21,798 nt of DNA, taken from contig BLXT01007492.1 in NCBI GenBank assembly GCA_019648995.1, positions 40,232 through 62,029 on the forward strand, in the 5' to 3' direction. This document shows positions 8,931 to 18,485 of the stretch, one piece after another; positions within the stretch are counted from its first letter, which is position 1; every line of letters begins with the position of its first letter. Source of the DNA: Plakobranchus ocellatus. Lineage: Eukaryota; Mollusca; Gastropoda; Plakobranchidae. The position numbers and the translations under genes are program-made. The notes under the pieces were generated by a model, which was not told where the DNA came from, ran no database searches, and worked only from the letters and a program-made list of their open reading frames with translations.

Positions 8931-9560
8931 CACAACACAGATTATAAAAAGAGAAAGCAGGACACATGATAGCTTTCTTTGCGAGAAGAGAACAGGAAAG
9001 ATAGAAATGAAAATTAACAGCAGAGGAAAGAGCATGAACAAGAAGAAAAAAAAAAAAGAAAAAAGAAATAAACAAAAAAACAAGAGAAAATAATAAGAAA
9101 ATTCCATCAAAGATGACTAATTAAAGGAAAGATGCAATAAAAATAAAAAAAAATTAAAAGGATGTTGAATAATATACAATCGCATTATTCACACAAAAAT
9201 GGCAACGGAAGAGATTTAAAATAAAGTTAGTTGAAGAATGAATAACTGAATAAGTTATTCTAAAAGAGAGACAATAAGCAACACAGGAGGAAACAAAAGC
9301 GGTTCAGTGAATAAAACGGTGACAAAATTTCGCTGTTGAAGATGTGTTGGAAAATACCAAAGTAAAGACATTAGTTTTATCATAGACCATCGAAGCAGAC
9401 TAAATGATTGAATGGTTGATTCATCGATTGATTGAAGTTTAACTGAAAGCTTGATGACTTGATCCGTTTCGTTCCACGAATATTATATGTCCGCAGTTCA
9501 CCACAAGCGGTACATGCGTCATGTGTAGAGTTTCATGATTTCAGAATTTCAAAACAGGCC
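8931..9560. other. A/G-rich unassigned stretch
   Basis: A-rich and purine-rich sequence with an interrupted poly-A around 9044-9085 and a small GATTGATT tandem near 9400-9435. The Phe-rich minus-strand frames at 8800-9110 are complements of A runs. No gene. Confidence 0.5.
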
Positions 9561-9577
9561 AAAAAAAAAAAAAAAAA
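9561..9577 (+). repeat. A17 tract
   Basis: Seventeen consecutive A. Confidence 0.85.
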
Positions 9578-9635
9578 GCTTTCTTTGCAAAAGCAAACTT
9601 TTCCCCTCCCAGAACCAACTTACCTTCTTGCCTCC

Positions 9636-9637
<2 letters not shown>

Positions 9638-9709
<72 letters not shown>

Positions 9710-9718
9710 AAAAAAAAA
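9638..9718 (+). repeat. C62 joined directly to A19
   Basis: Sixty-two consecutive C (9638-9699) are followed without interruption by nineteen A (9700-9718). The overlapping open frames read poly-Pro (plus) or poly-Gly (minus) and are byproducts. Unlike the other two long G/C tracts inside the window, this one is not broken by N, so it was assembled through. The exact length should be treated as uncertain. Confidence 0.9.
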
Positions 9719-9839
9719 CTTTCGACCCAGTGGCCTTCCCAAACCTTTAAAAATAAAAAAATCATTTTAGAAATATGTGTGTGTGAGTGTTTGAAATGTG
9801 ATCTATTATGGGATTGAGGTGAAATGGATCTCCACCAGT

Positions 9840-10640
9840 TGCCGCTGGTAGATTCTGTCAATGTTAAATTCTTGTCAATGCCTCAATGCCATTCTTCCAC
9901 ATTAGAAGCCGTCTTTCTCTCATTGTTTTCTGCTCACGTGGCCAGATAATATCATTTTGCACCTTCTCTGGTCTAATTTTTCCATCGTGTACTAAATGAA
10001 AAACAAAAGAAAGTATTCTGTTTCGGATAGTAGCTAACTGGGATAATTTCACATTCATGTTAATTTGTCATTTGTTATTCTCCGTGTCCAGCCTTACTTG
10101 GCCAATTTGTCTAAAAGTCCAAATTTCCAATGACTATTTTCCTTTCTAGGGACTTGCTGAATGTCCATGTTTCACAGACGGACAAAAGTTATCTTATCAC
10201 CAGGCGGTGTCTGACTGCAACTGAGGTGTCTTTTGACTTCACTTTTATGAATCTTGATTTTGATATGCCAACACAATTTTTCCGTCTCAGACTTTTCATC
10301 TATAATTGCTAGCCATAGGTATGTGAATACTTTACGTGTTCAATGTGTACGTCTTTGACTGATGCTGATGTGTGCTGGGATCCTTTTAAGAGGATACCAT
10401 CACTTTCGCTTACTTGGTCTGCATGTCTAGGCCGCCCACTTCACTTATTTCGATATTTAGTGCAGCTTTTTTTTTATTTTATCTGGTCTGCTACGACTGT
10501 TGTATCATCAGTATATCACAGGTTGTTTCCATTCCATCCAAGTATGCAGATTCCTTGAGTGTTCTTAATTTCTCTGATGATTAATTTTGCCTACACTCCA
10601 TTTCCAAGTGGTCACAAATTACAATGAAGAATGGCATCGT
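9840..10640 (-). mobile_element. Decayed minus-strand LINE (RT to C terminus)
   Basis: Reading the minus strand from about 10620 downwards gives IIREIKNTQGICI, then YTDDTTVVAD with the catalytic box at 10504-10515 (Ala of YADD replaced by Thr). GLDMQTK and KVMVSS follow, then KDVHIEHVK, GISKSRFIKVKS, VCETWTFSKSLERK and a terminal basic region (10058-9864). The order and wording match the second half of APE-type LINEs of the same broad group as the 4.8-7.2-kb element, but the sequence is distinct enough to be another family. It is 5'-truncated within the RT and broken by stops and frameshifts. The gene-like frame at 9864-10058 is the tail of this remnant. Confidence 0.72.
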
Positions 10641-11189
10641 TAAAAACCTTGGAAATATATACAGAATAAATTGATCAAAATGATGGCAAATACGATTTAC
10701 GTTGATACAATCATAAGTTGGCAAGTTTTTTTTGCAATCATATAACGTAGAAACTACTTGATTTCACTTTTTGGGACCTAATCGGGTTGTATGACCATAG
10801 TTAACTGATATAAAAAAGATCCCCTCAAGTTCCAGGACAATTTCGCCAACTATTCCAACTGAAAGCAAACGAGGCTAGTTCAGAACTGGTGTAGAGATTG
10901 CACTGCAGTCTTTTTAAGGAGGTCTCTGAAGGAGAAAAGCCAAAATTGGAGAATGCAGTATACATAATTAATACAGCCGTGACGAGCAAGAAAACTGATC
11001 AGGAATAAAGACAATCAATGTCTACAATACGGAGACCTCACTCTCAGCTTAGTTTCAATTTTGGAAAGTAGCCTTTCAGTGTGATCATTCCAGTCAGTAA
11101 TTGAGTATCATCAGGCTTTTGATCGCAATCTGGCCGTGGGTTTTTGGTTTCAGTTTAATTTTTTCTTTTTTTTTTTCATTAGCCCACCC
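10641..11189. other. Unassigned stretch
   Basis: No gene, repeat family or structural motif recognised. A T-rich run at about 11160-11180 probably marks the 3' end of the minus-strand SINE that follows. Confidence 0.45.
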
Positions 11190-11297
11190 AAAACAAAATT
11201 ATCTTAGGTTGTGAGGCCCTCATCCATTCGGGCTATCGGTGGCCGATTTGAACACAGACTCACGACAGAAGTCACCAACTGTGCCACCAACGCCTCC
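11190..11297 (-). mobile_element. tRNA-derived SINE, internally deleted
   Basis: On the minus strand: the A box (complement of CAACTGTGCCA, 11277-11287), then a deletion of the central GAGATCTGCATGG block, a B-box-like GTTCAAATC, and the GGGCCTCACAACC junction. The A-rich complement of the 11160-11180 T run would be its tail. Confidence 0.6.
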
Positions 11298-12159
11298 TAT
11301 CCCTTCCCTCCTATTTTTTTCCTTGACATAAGGTCTTCTTAGAGTGCAAAGTGATAATATAACCGATGCGTCTTTTATTGAGGTGAAAAGACGTTAACTG
11401 CTATGAAAAAACACTTGATCGCGTGCCACTATAATATTTGAATATATCACAATGTTCGGAAAATATTCCGTGACTTGTGTCGGCATTTGAGTAGGGTTGT
11501 GCCGAAACAGGGCTCGACTCAAAGATCTATGGATTCCAGAGCAAGCTGGCCGATATCATAGCCATCAGTGCTTACAAAAAAACATTGATTTATTTGTCCT
11601 CAAATAGTAATTGAACAAGGTGATCAATTAAACTTCTACAGATGAGAACAGTAGTTTTTATTGTTCGAGATTTCCACTCCCTAAATTTAGACTGCACTCT
11701 TTTTAAAAAGTTTTTCGGGAAGTAAGGCAGCCCTTTGTCGGTTATAGATTTTAGCAGAAATATAACTAAAGGTGAATGAATCATATAAAAAGGCCATTGA
11801 AACAGATACCATTTATATGAACTTAATTATTTGCAAATACTGTATTAAAGGAATCGTTTTCAAATTATGTTCATAGTTTAAGGATAATTATGGAATCGAT
11901 GATATTAATGATGGAAAATATATATCTTCCAATGGGTAAGTAATTTGGGGAAGACAGCTTGTCAGGTCTTTTATAAAACAAATTATAGAAAATAACATGA
12001 GTCATACTAATTCTTAAGCGATTGTAAATGCTTATCTTAAATGAAAAAGAGGGGGACAGAGGGAAAGAGGTGGGAAATACATGACAATTATTGATCGCCT
12101 GATATCTTTTTCAAGAAATTGAAACCAGAGTATGCAAACTCCTGATTTCATATAAAGAC
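11298..12159. other. Unassigned AT-rich stretch
   Basis: No gene or repeat recognised. The minus-strand frame at 11590-11784 (64 aa) has no motif and no coding-like composition. Confidence 0.45.
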
Positions 12160-12215
12160 AGGATTTTATTGAAAGCCATGGTGGCCGATGTCTGTCACAG
12201 ACTTGGCACAAGGAA
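12160..12215 (+). mobile_element. LINE 3'-terminal fragment
   Basis: One frame reads MVADVCHRLGT, the C-terminal signature that ends the 7.1-kb LINE (MIANVCSRQGT). Only this last ~55 bases is recognisable, consistent with severe 5' truncation. Confidence 0.5.
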
Positions 12216-12494
12216 AAATATTCATTTCTTGGATTTTCTTTTTTCCCCCTTCCATCAGGGGGTTATCTGTAATTGTCATTGATGTGTTAGTCGTGTAGGA
12301 TGAACTTTTGAGGTAGGAAATCTGTTCTATTGTTCGATAATATCGTAGAAGTTATACCAGCTCAGACACTCCACACTGCAATAGCTGGAGAATTTTTATC
12401 ATGTTTATATGACCGATTCTTTTTTAAGGTGATCGCTGTGTTATCTCAATGGTAGTATGTTGCTTGATGAAGGTTTTATTTTTTTGCACACAAG
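12216..12494. other. Unassigned stretch
   Basis: Nothing recognised. Confidence 0.4.
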
Positions 12495-12640
12495 GCAACA
12501 CCATGTCTCTAAACACTGAAGCCTTTGATGAGACCCAATCTTTGGTACAACGTTTGCAAGAATCCAACCATAGTCCAGAGTTTCCAGATCACAATTTTCT
12601 AAATTATTACGCCTGTGCTCAAAATCTATCCCAACTTTGA
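12495..12640 (+). CDS. Possible terminal exon, doubtful
   Basis: A T-rich tract ending in GCACACAAG at about 12470-12494 would serve as a splice acceptor. It is followed by an open frame of about 48 codons to TGA (with an internal ATG at 12503) whose residues are balanced and protein-like (MSLNTEAFDETQSLVQRLQE...). I do not recognise the protein, and no polyadenylation signal or partner exon is visible. It may equally be chance or a transposon remnant. Confidence 0.13.
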
Positions 12641-12824
12641 TGCAAATGTCTGTTCCAGATGGCCAATTTTCCTATAGCTGTCCAAGCGGTACCCATAGTT
12701 CAGGGTCAGGGGATGTGCGTAACAATGGATTGAGCAATGTAATTCTCAGCAGTTCGATGTGACCGCTTTCCCCTGAGTTTAGTTCTGCGCCCATAAAGCC
12801 CCTCAACCACAGAATAACCTCAAG
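12641..12824. other. Unassigned stretch
   Basis: Nothing recognised. Confidence 0.4.
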
Positions 12825-12885
12825 ATTTTAGTCAGAAAGGTCCCCGCAGATCTCGAGGCGGATGAGCTAGTCATTATGCCATCAA
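12825..12885 (-). mobile_element. SINE head fragment
   Basis: AGAAAGGTCCCCGCAGATCT followed by CGAGGCGGATGAGCTA matches the central block and the start of the tRNA-like head of the other minus-strand copies (compare 59-100 and 15290-15340). The B box and body are not recognisable. Confidence 0.45.
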
Positions 12886-12954
12886 AGTCAGCAAGCCTTC
12901 GAGCGAGAGAGTGCTTTTTGAAAGATTTTCAAAAGTCAGACCCAATTTTAATGA

Positions 12955-13590
12955 ATGTGAAAAAAAAATAGGATGTATATTCATCTTTTAAAAAATCCTA
13001 AAAATCCTAATGCAATCTCTTAAGCGAAAGAGAGCCCATAAACCTTGCTACAAAATAAAATTTGCTATCTGATAATATCAGATAATTGATACACATAAAA
13101 AATAAGAATAGCTATGTCTAATGATACATCAAATTACTGGCAAATGAACTCCAAAATAAATATGAACTCTAAAATGAGAGCCATCAAAATATGTGGGCAG
13201 AAATATATATTGAAGTGAGTGTTGGACAATAAGTAAGAACACAGAGTGAAAACTGGAAACAGTAGAGATGTAGTTTATCCTGAGAATGATAAGAATAAAC
13301 GGTAAAAATAAATGGTGCTGAAAAAAGCTTAACTTGAAACATAATTAAGCAAACAACATGTAGAACACACTTGTCTAAATGGGTTAGAGCACTTATCATC
13401 ACTGGAACTATAAAATGCAAATGCAGTAGGCCTGGAGGTAAACAAAGAGTAAATTTCATTGAAATTATTCAGACATGGGCATTGGTAGCAACAACAGAAT
13501 TTTATGTTGAACTGAGAATAGATTTGAGTGGAGGACAAGATCGCCAATGTATCCTCTAGAAAAGGCTTCTGCCGAAGACGATTTCGTTTT
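12955..13590 (+). mobile_element. LINE 3' fragment, same type as the 4.8-kb copy
   Basis: Aligns by eye to 6575-7165. It has the SKKSSNP-like segment (degraded), GSECWTINK-like sequence around 13215-13245, and a clear C-terminal frame (13371-13559) reading TIKCKCSRPGGKQRVNFIEI then QTWAL and GGQDRQCIL. It retains the stretch between KRSR and the terminal block that is deleted from the first copy. It is 5'-truncated just before the SKK segment and multiply frameshifted. Confidence 0.75.
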
Positions 13591-13709
13591 TCGTTTGTTT
13601 TGACCCTTTTTAAAAGTCCTGGAATTAAAATGTGGTTGATCGGATGCTGCTGTTAACTAGTGGCTTGAGAGGAAATTTTAATATGTATAAATCTTAAGAG
13701 TTCCTGCAA

Positions 13710-14037
13710 TATCTTCATCATCATCATCCTCATCATCCTCCTCCTCATCATCATCATCCATCATCATCCATCTATCAACTTCCACCCTCCTCCATCCTCC
13801 TCCTCCTATTCATCATCGACCATCATCATCCACAGCATCATCATCCATTATCCTCCATCCTTATCATTATCATCTATCATCATCCACATCCACAACATCA
13901 TCATCATCACATCATGACCATCACTATCCTCATTGTCATCGTCATCATCAATCATCAATGATGATGATGATAATCATTATCAATCATCATCATCACCACT
14001 ATCATCACCATCACCATCAATCATCGATCATCATCAA
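13710..14037 (+). repeat. ATC/CTC triplet array with internal strand flip
   Basis: CATCATCAT, CTCCTCCTC and CCATCATCATC words form an interrupted ~330-base array. At 13962-13975 the strand inverts to ATGATGATGATGA, directly after ATCATCAATCATCA, so the centre can fold as a hairpin before the ATC pattern resumes. Confidence 0.92.
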
Positions 14038-14763
14038 CAGTTAAACTATCACAGCCAGCAATCTTGACTCCCTCTCTTTAGGCCCTAGTCTTTTACCATG
14101 CTACCAGCGTCAGTAACAGCTGATCTCAGTATATCTGAAATTCCCTTTCCCTCTGCCTCATCCCTTTAGGCGACTGTCTTAGAGCTCGTTTCATGCTGCG
14201 CTAATGGCCCGAAATAATCTACTTATTTCAAGATATTTTAAAGCATGCGTTATAAGCAAAAAGTAAGCTTATTCTATAAATACACTAGAGCATGATAGGA
14301 GTTCAAAATCTGGACTTTTAAAACCATGGGTTCAAGGAAATAGACCTTGAAGATTACTGCAACTTTAACAAGTTCTAATATCAGGCAATGTTTAACTATT
14401 ACTCAAAATAATATCTTATCTGTCTCGATGAAATGGCTGGGTCATCAGATAAAGGCAAGTAGGCTGCAGGTGGTCTACCATGTCTACCGTTGAGTAGAAA
14501 ATGCCAGTGAAAAACGAGCAGGCTTTGATCATCTTTCTTTTGCTGACACTAAGCTCAAAAAGGCCGGAACCCTTCTGCCTCTCCCAAGGTTGTTGCTATT
14601 TGTGGGCACTGGATTGAGCAAAATTGATGGGGAAAAAATGATACTAAAATTACACTGGAAAAATGAAGCAAAGAATAAAAAGTGAATGAAAAAATATATG
14701 TCTAAGTTAAAAATCAGTATAAATAATAATGATCAAGAGGTTTGCATGATAATGACAATGGGT
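14038..14763. other. Unassigned stretch
   Basis: A modestly GC-richer portion (14430-14630) carries no recognised motif or long frame. The rest is AT-rich. Confidence 0.4.
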
Positions 14764-14797
<34 letters not shown>

Positions 14798-14805
14798 ACA
14801 ACAAC
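14764..14805 (+). repeat. AGC/AAC triplet microsatellite
   Basis: Four AGC, then alternating AAC/AGC hexamers, then AAC repeats. The copies are pure over about 42 bases. Confidence 0.93.
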
Positions 14806-15189
14806 TATGAGGAAGTGAGAACAATAACAAGAAAATGACACACAAAGACAATTACACAATAAGACATAAGATAATGTTAGCAATAATATATATTTTTTAA
14901 TTTATTATTTTTAACACTTAAGATTAGTTGAAAGGCTGCTGCAGCAATTGATTTTTCATGACAACATTTTTATCATTTTTCAAAAAATAATTTTTGATAA
15001 ATTTCGGTGACTCAAATCAATTTTTTTTTACATTAAAAAGATAATTTTAAAAAATTCCATTTGTCCTTAATGGGACTGATTTTTAAATTAAAGTGCTACA
15101 ATCATTCCTAGTCATTTTTTACATCTTACAAACTCCAATTGAAAAAAGCATCATTTGTCCGGAATTCCTATTAAATTTTGGCCAAAGAG
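14806..15189. other. AT-rich unassigned stretch
   Basis: Very AT-rich, with a small palindrome TCAAAAA-TAA-TTTTTGA near 14980-14997. No gene or element recognised. Confidence 0.45.
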
Positions 15190-15346
15190 TTTCGTTTTTG
15201 TATATATAGCCTGTCTACAACAAGGTGATCTCAAGCTATCAGGCCCTACGTCAGGCCAGGGCACCGGTGGCGGGGCTCGAATCCGCAACAGGAGAGTCCA
15301 TGCAGATCTCAAGGCGGGTTCTCTTTCCACTGTGCCACCGATGCCG
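15190..15346 (-). mobile_element. tRNA-derived SINE, best-preserved copy
   Basis: On the minus strand the head reads GGTGGCACAGTGG, which contains an exact A-box match TGGCACAGTGG (15327-15337). A TTGAGATCTGCATGG block and the B-box-like GGATTCGAGCCC (around 15273-15285) follow. The head is about 70-75 nt long and begins and ends with complementary GGTGGC / GCCACC, as a tRNA acceptor stem would. The body then runs through GGTGCCCTGGCCTGACG and GAGATCACCTTGTTGTAGAC to TATACAAAAACGAAAC. The layout is that of a tRNA-derived SINE. The anticodon region is not assignable with confidence. Confidence 0.82.
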
Positions 15347-16720
15347 CCGTTTTGGGCACAACATGAAGACAGTCAGCCATTATCCGAAAGTATTGAGTGT
15401 TCCTTATTTTGTTCCTAAAGTTTGAATATGTTTGCTTTTGTATGAAATTATTTTTCTTAAGGTTCACACTTTTGAGTCAAAGGCAAGATTTTTCTGATTG
15501 TGCACCCAAGAAAAGTTTTGATGATAACTGGACTGATAACCAACCTATCATATTATTGTATAACCATTTAGTATTGTTAATATTGTAAAAAATAAACCAC
15601 GATTTCTTGAGACCACTTGCCTTTTTTTTTTGTCTTATTATTATCAATTACTGAAATAGGCATGATGAACTAAAAATCAGCACCCAATATCCAAAGTAGT
15701 AGTTTGAAATAATTTTTTTCCAAAAATTTTGAAAGATGCTTTTTTAAAGAAAATTTAATAGTTGATGATTGATAAATTTTTAAAATTGTAAACAGTTAAG
15801 TAAAATTGCCTTCAATTCGTCATTATTCGGAATATTTCTATGAATGCATGATCGCAAGTCTTTTCGAGTGAACTATTAAGTTTTCCACAATAGACTAAAA
15901 TTTATGTAGAGATTAATACTATGGAATGCCACTTTGTGTGCATAATCGGAAGCCTTTCCAAAACTTTGTTATGAACAAAGGCAAACGAAAAGGCTCTGAT
16001 AATTAATCCTATATTTTAGGTTGCTTTTTAGGAAGGTTGACTGAAGTGAACAAAAGAAAAGCTTACCTTCAAGTTTTGTCGAAGAATCTCTTTAGACTTC
16101 GGCTGTCTTACCCTGACGATGAATTTTACGGGTCAATAAAAGTACACCTCAATTAAATATAGACAGCACGAATATTCTTTAAATGATAACTTGATACATT
16201 TTTAATTATTCCTCTTCAGCTTGATCACTTTTGATCGTACAGGTTCTTTCTCCAAACTCCAGCACACCTTAGCTCTCAGCTCGGAAAAACAAATGTGGAG
16301 GTTAGGATGAAGCGCATGATTTGTGCTCAGAAATTTGGATAAGCAATAATAATGTATATTTAGGCTTGTGTAAACACTCGCTAAGCTGTGTTAGTCAAGC
16401 TTTTGTTAATGAGGAGTTTTAGCGTAAAATAATTGTTAGCTATGCAGACGTAACTTTTGATCTTTTGTTGTAATCTTTAACTTTTGAACATCATTTAGAA
16501 GCCTTTACGATAGTTAGGTACTTGGCTTTCGTATCAGACAAGCGCAGTGAGTCCTTGGAAAAAGGTTACTCACGTCAAGGTCAAATATACCTGGTTTTAC
16601 TTTCTTTTGTCGCACTCGCTAAACCTTCCTAATGTCAACCAACTTTTCATGTGAGTACATACTGATTTTAATATTTATAGATCTGGTGAAAAAGCCAGGG
16701 GGTCACTGTGTCGCTTTCAT
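15347..16720. other. Long unassigned AT-rich stretch
   Basis: About 1.37 kb without a recognised gene, RNA or repeat. A T-rich block occurs near 15621-15630. The 63-aa frame at 15397-15588 is not supported. It may be intronic or intergenic. Confidence 0.45.
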
Positions 16721-16778
16721 TTATATGTATATAATATATATACATGTGTATTATATATATATATAATTATATTATATG
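16721..16778. repeat. (TA)n-rich tract
   Basis: Interrupted TA dinucleotide runs with an inner TATATACATGTGTATTATAT near-palindrome. Typical of unstable AT microsatellites. Confidence 0.85.
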
Positions 16779-17330
16779 CTCTCTTTTCACAATCACACTG
16801 AGTTTCACTCAAAAAAAAACCTACCATATCAGACTCGATGGCTGGAGAAACTAAATCTCAGTAATCACTAATTAAAGTCTGGAGTTGTCCAAAACAACAT
16901 AAGAGTTGCACGCTGACATACCAACTGTCCAGAAAATACAAACCTGAACATTATAATTGAACACAGAGTAACACGGGTTTATTCTCCCTGCCCAACACAC
17001 AGACACACATACATGTTTAAACATTTTTGACGCTTTATACGTTGCTTAAGGGGTAGCTAGGTCTCTTAAACCCAGAGAAAATAAAGGCGGCGAGGAAAGA
17101 AATGGCGAACTGCCTCATAATGCCGTATGCCAAGAACAATCAGGACCCTGCTCCTGGTTCCCCGATGCTTGGACTAAGCGTGGAACCCATTTTACTTTTT
17201 TTTTTTTCAATGAACCTACCCCAAATTGAAGAAGCAAACAACAAATACAGTTGCTAAATAAAAACACACATTTTAGAACTCACAATAGAATTAGAAACCA
17301 TATAAGCGAGTGCATCGTCGAGTGGGAACT

Positions 17331-17331
<1 letters not shown>
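16779..17331. other. Unassigned, with a GC-richer possible repeat remnant
   Basis: The 17085-17180 portion (GGCGGCGAGGAAAG, AATGGCGAACTGCC, GCTCCTGGTTCCCCG) stands out in composition from its AT-rich neighbours and has the feel of a transposon tail, but I cannot name a family. The rest is featureless. Confidence 0.35.
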
Positions 17332-17387
<56 letters not shown>

Positions 17388-17399
17388 GAGAGAGAGAGG
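17332..17399 (+). repeat. (GA)n microsatellite
   Basis: GA dinucleotide run of about 68 bases with one GGG interruption near 17376. All overlapping Arg/Glu or Ser/Leu frames are translations of it. Confidence 0.95.
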
Positions 17400-17645
17400 A
17401 TTCATTTGCTTTTCTATTTGTTTTTTCTTTTCGAGATTAGTGTTAGTTTTTCTCTCTCTCATTGTCTCTCTCCCTCTTTCTCTACTTATCTCTTTCACTC
17501 TCTCTCTCTTGAATCCATACTATCTTTCCATCTCTTTGTCTCTTACTTTCTTCTTTTTTTTCTTTTTCCCTATTTCGTATATATGCTTTGCCACTCTGTC
17601 TCTCCCAGAGACATTTTTTTATTCTTTCTCTTCTCTTTCTTGGGG
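17400..17645 (+). repeat. Pyrimidine-rich tract after (GA)n
   Basis: TCTC, TTTC and CCCT-rich sequence including a (TC) run near 17499-17510. Because it follows purine repeats on the same strand, the two can pair as an imperfect large hairpin. Confidence 0.8.
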
Positions 17646-17651
17646 GAGTTT

Positions 17652-17803
17652 GTAGTACAGTGAGTAGTTAACCCTCCCTGAGATCTGCATGGAACCTTCT
17701 GTCACGGGCTAGAGCCGTGCCTTAGGCGCAATGACTTGAAGGAGATCCCGAAAGCCTGAGGTCACCTAGTAGTGGCAGCCTATGTCTACAAAAACCAAAC
17801 CTT
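17652..17803 (+). mobile_element. tRNA-derived SINE, plus-strand copy
   Basis: Head with ACAGTGAGTAG (degraded A box), the CTGAGATCTGCATGG block and a B-box remnant GGGCTAGAGCC. The body continues AAGCCTGAGGTCACCTAGTAG and CTATGTCTACAAAAACC, matching the complement of 15190-15346 through to its tail. It ends in CAAACC plus a T run. It is diverged and carries an extra ~30-base segment (about 17722-17757) between head and body relative to the 15.2-kb copy. Confidence 0.72.
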
Positions 17804-17878
17804 TTTTTTTCTTCTATTATACCTTGTATTTGGCTCTAGTTCTCTTTATCCATCCCTGTCTTAATTTTCCATCCCACT
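17804..17878. other. T/C-rich spacer
   Basis: Pyrimidine-rich sequence up to the gap, with no feature recognised. Confidence 0.4.
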
Positions 17879-17882
17879 NNNN

Positions 17883-17911
<29 letters not shown>
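17879..17911. other. 4-base assembly gap abutting C29
   Basis: Four N (17879-17882) are followed by twenty-nine C. The left flank is not C-rich, in contrast with the 3258 gap where G lies on both sides. The true sequence across this join is unknown. Confidence 0.95.
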
Positions 17912-17914
<3 letters not shown>

Positions 17915-18384
17915 CGCCCTCACTCAACAATCCTTTGCTCCTACTCATTCTAAATCTCTCCCAATCCCACAAGGGCTAAGAATAAGACCACTTTATCATG
18001 AGACAGGCCTAGAAATACCCTGTTTTGAAGCATCGCTGTTCACTATTATATATCTTACCTTACAATTGAATTGCCTTTATTCTTGTCAAAAAATGCAATA
18101 CCACTTTTCCTGCTACAGCATTCACAATGCAGAGATTTTCAAAATCGCTTAAAAACCTGTGTGTATCTTCTGACGAGGGTTTGTATCCACTACGGGTGTA
18201 GGTGATCATGAGGGAATATATGGGCCACATTTCGGCTGTACGTCATTTGTGATAAAGCATTGATTCACAATACCTCTAGATAAAGTTCTGTGCATTGATG
18301 ATGAAGGCATTCCAAATTACCATACAATGTTTTCAATAGGTAATTATTAAAAAGGCTTATACGCATACCAGTCTAGATAACCCT
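17912..18384. other. Unassigned stretch
   Basis: No gene or repeat recognised. Confidence 0.45.
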
Positions 18385-18485
18385 TTATCAATATCGGGGT
18401 ACTGTGATTAGTGAACCCACGGTGAGGTCTACAGAGACTTTTGTCACGAGTTCGAGGACGAAGGCCTTATACACGAAACCAAATC
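18385..18485 (+). mobile_element. tRNA-derived SINE, decayed plus-strand copy
   Basis: TACTGTGATTAGTGAACCCA (A-box region), GTGAGGTCTACAGAGACTTT (central block) and CACGAGTTCGAGGAC (B box) follow the order of the SINE head. The body is barely recognisable and ends near ACACGAAACCAAATC. Confidence 0.55.

Noticed and set aside
9459..9861. ORFs of 71-106 codons with poly-Pro or poly-Gly
   Set aside because: They read through C62/A19 and neighbouring A runs; no domain outside the homopolymer.
13067..13083. ATCTGAT-AAT-ATCAGAT inverted repeat
   Set aside because: It lies in LINE coding sequence where the homologous copy reads differently; likely produced by random substitution.
13710..14037. CRISPR-like array
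   Set aside because: The repeats are three-base units without spacers; it is a microsatellite in eukaryotic DNA.
15273..15346. Functional tRNA gene
   Set aside because: A and B boxes are present, but the head is shared with several dispersed copies followed by a common body, so a SINE is the better explanation; the anticodon arm does not form convincingly.
17251..17663. ORFs of 72-134 codons, the longest in the window
   Set aside because: Composed of the (GA)n repeat and the pyrimidine tract; no independent protein signal.
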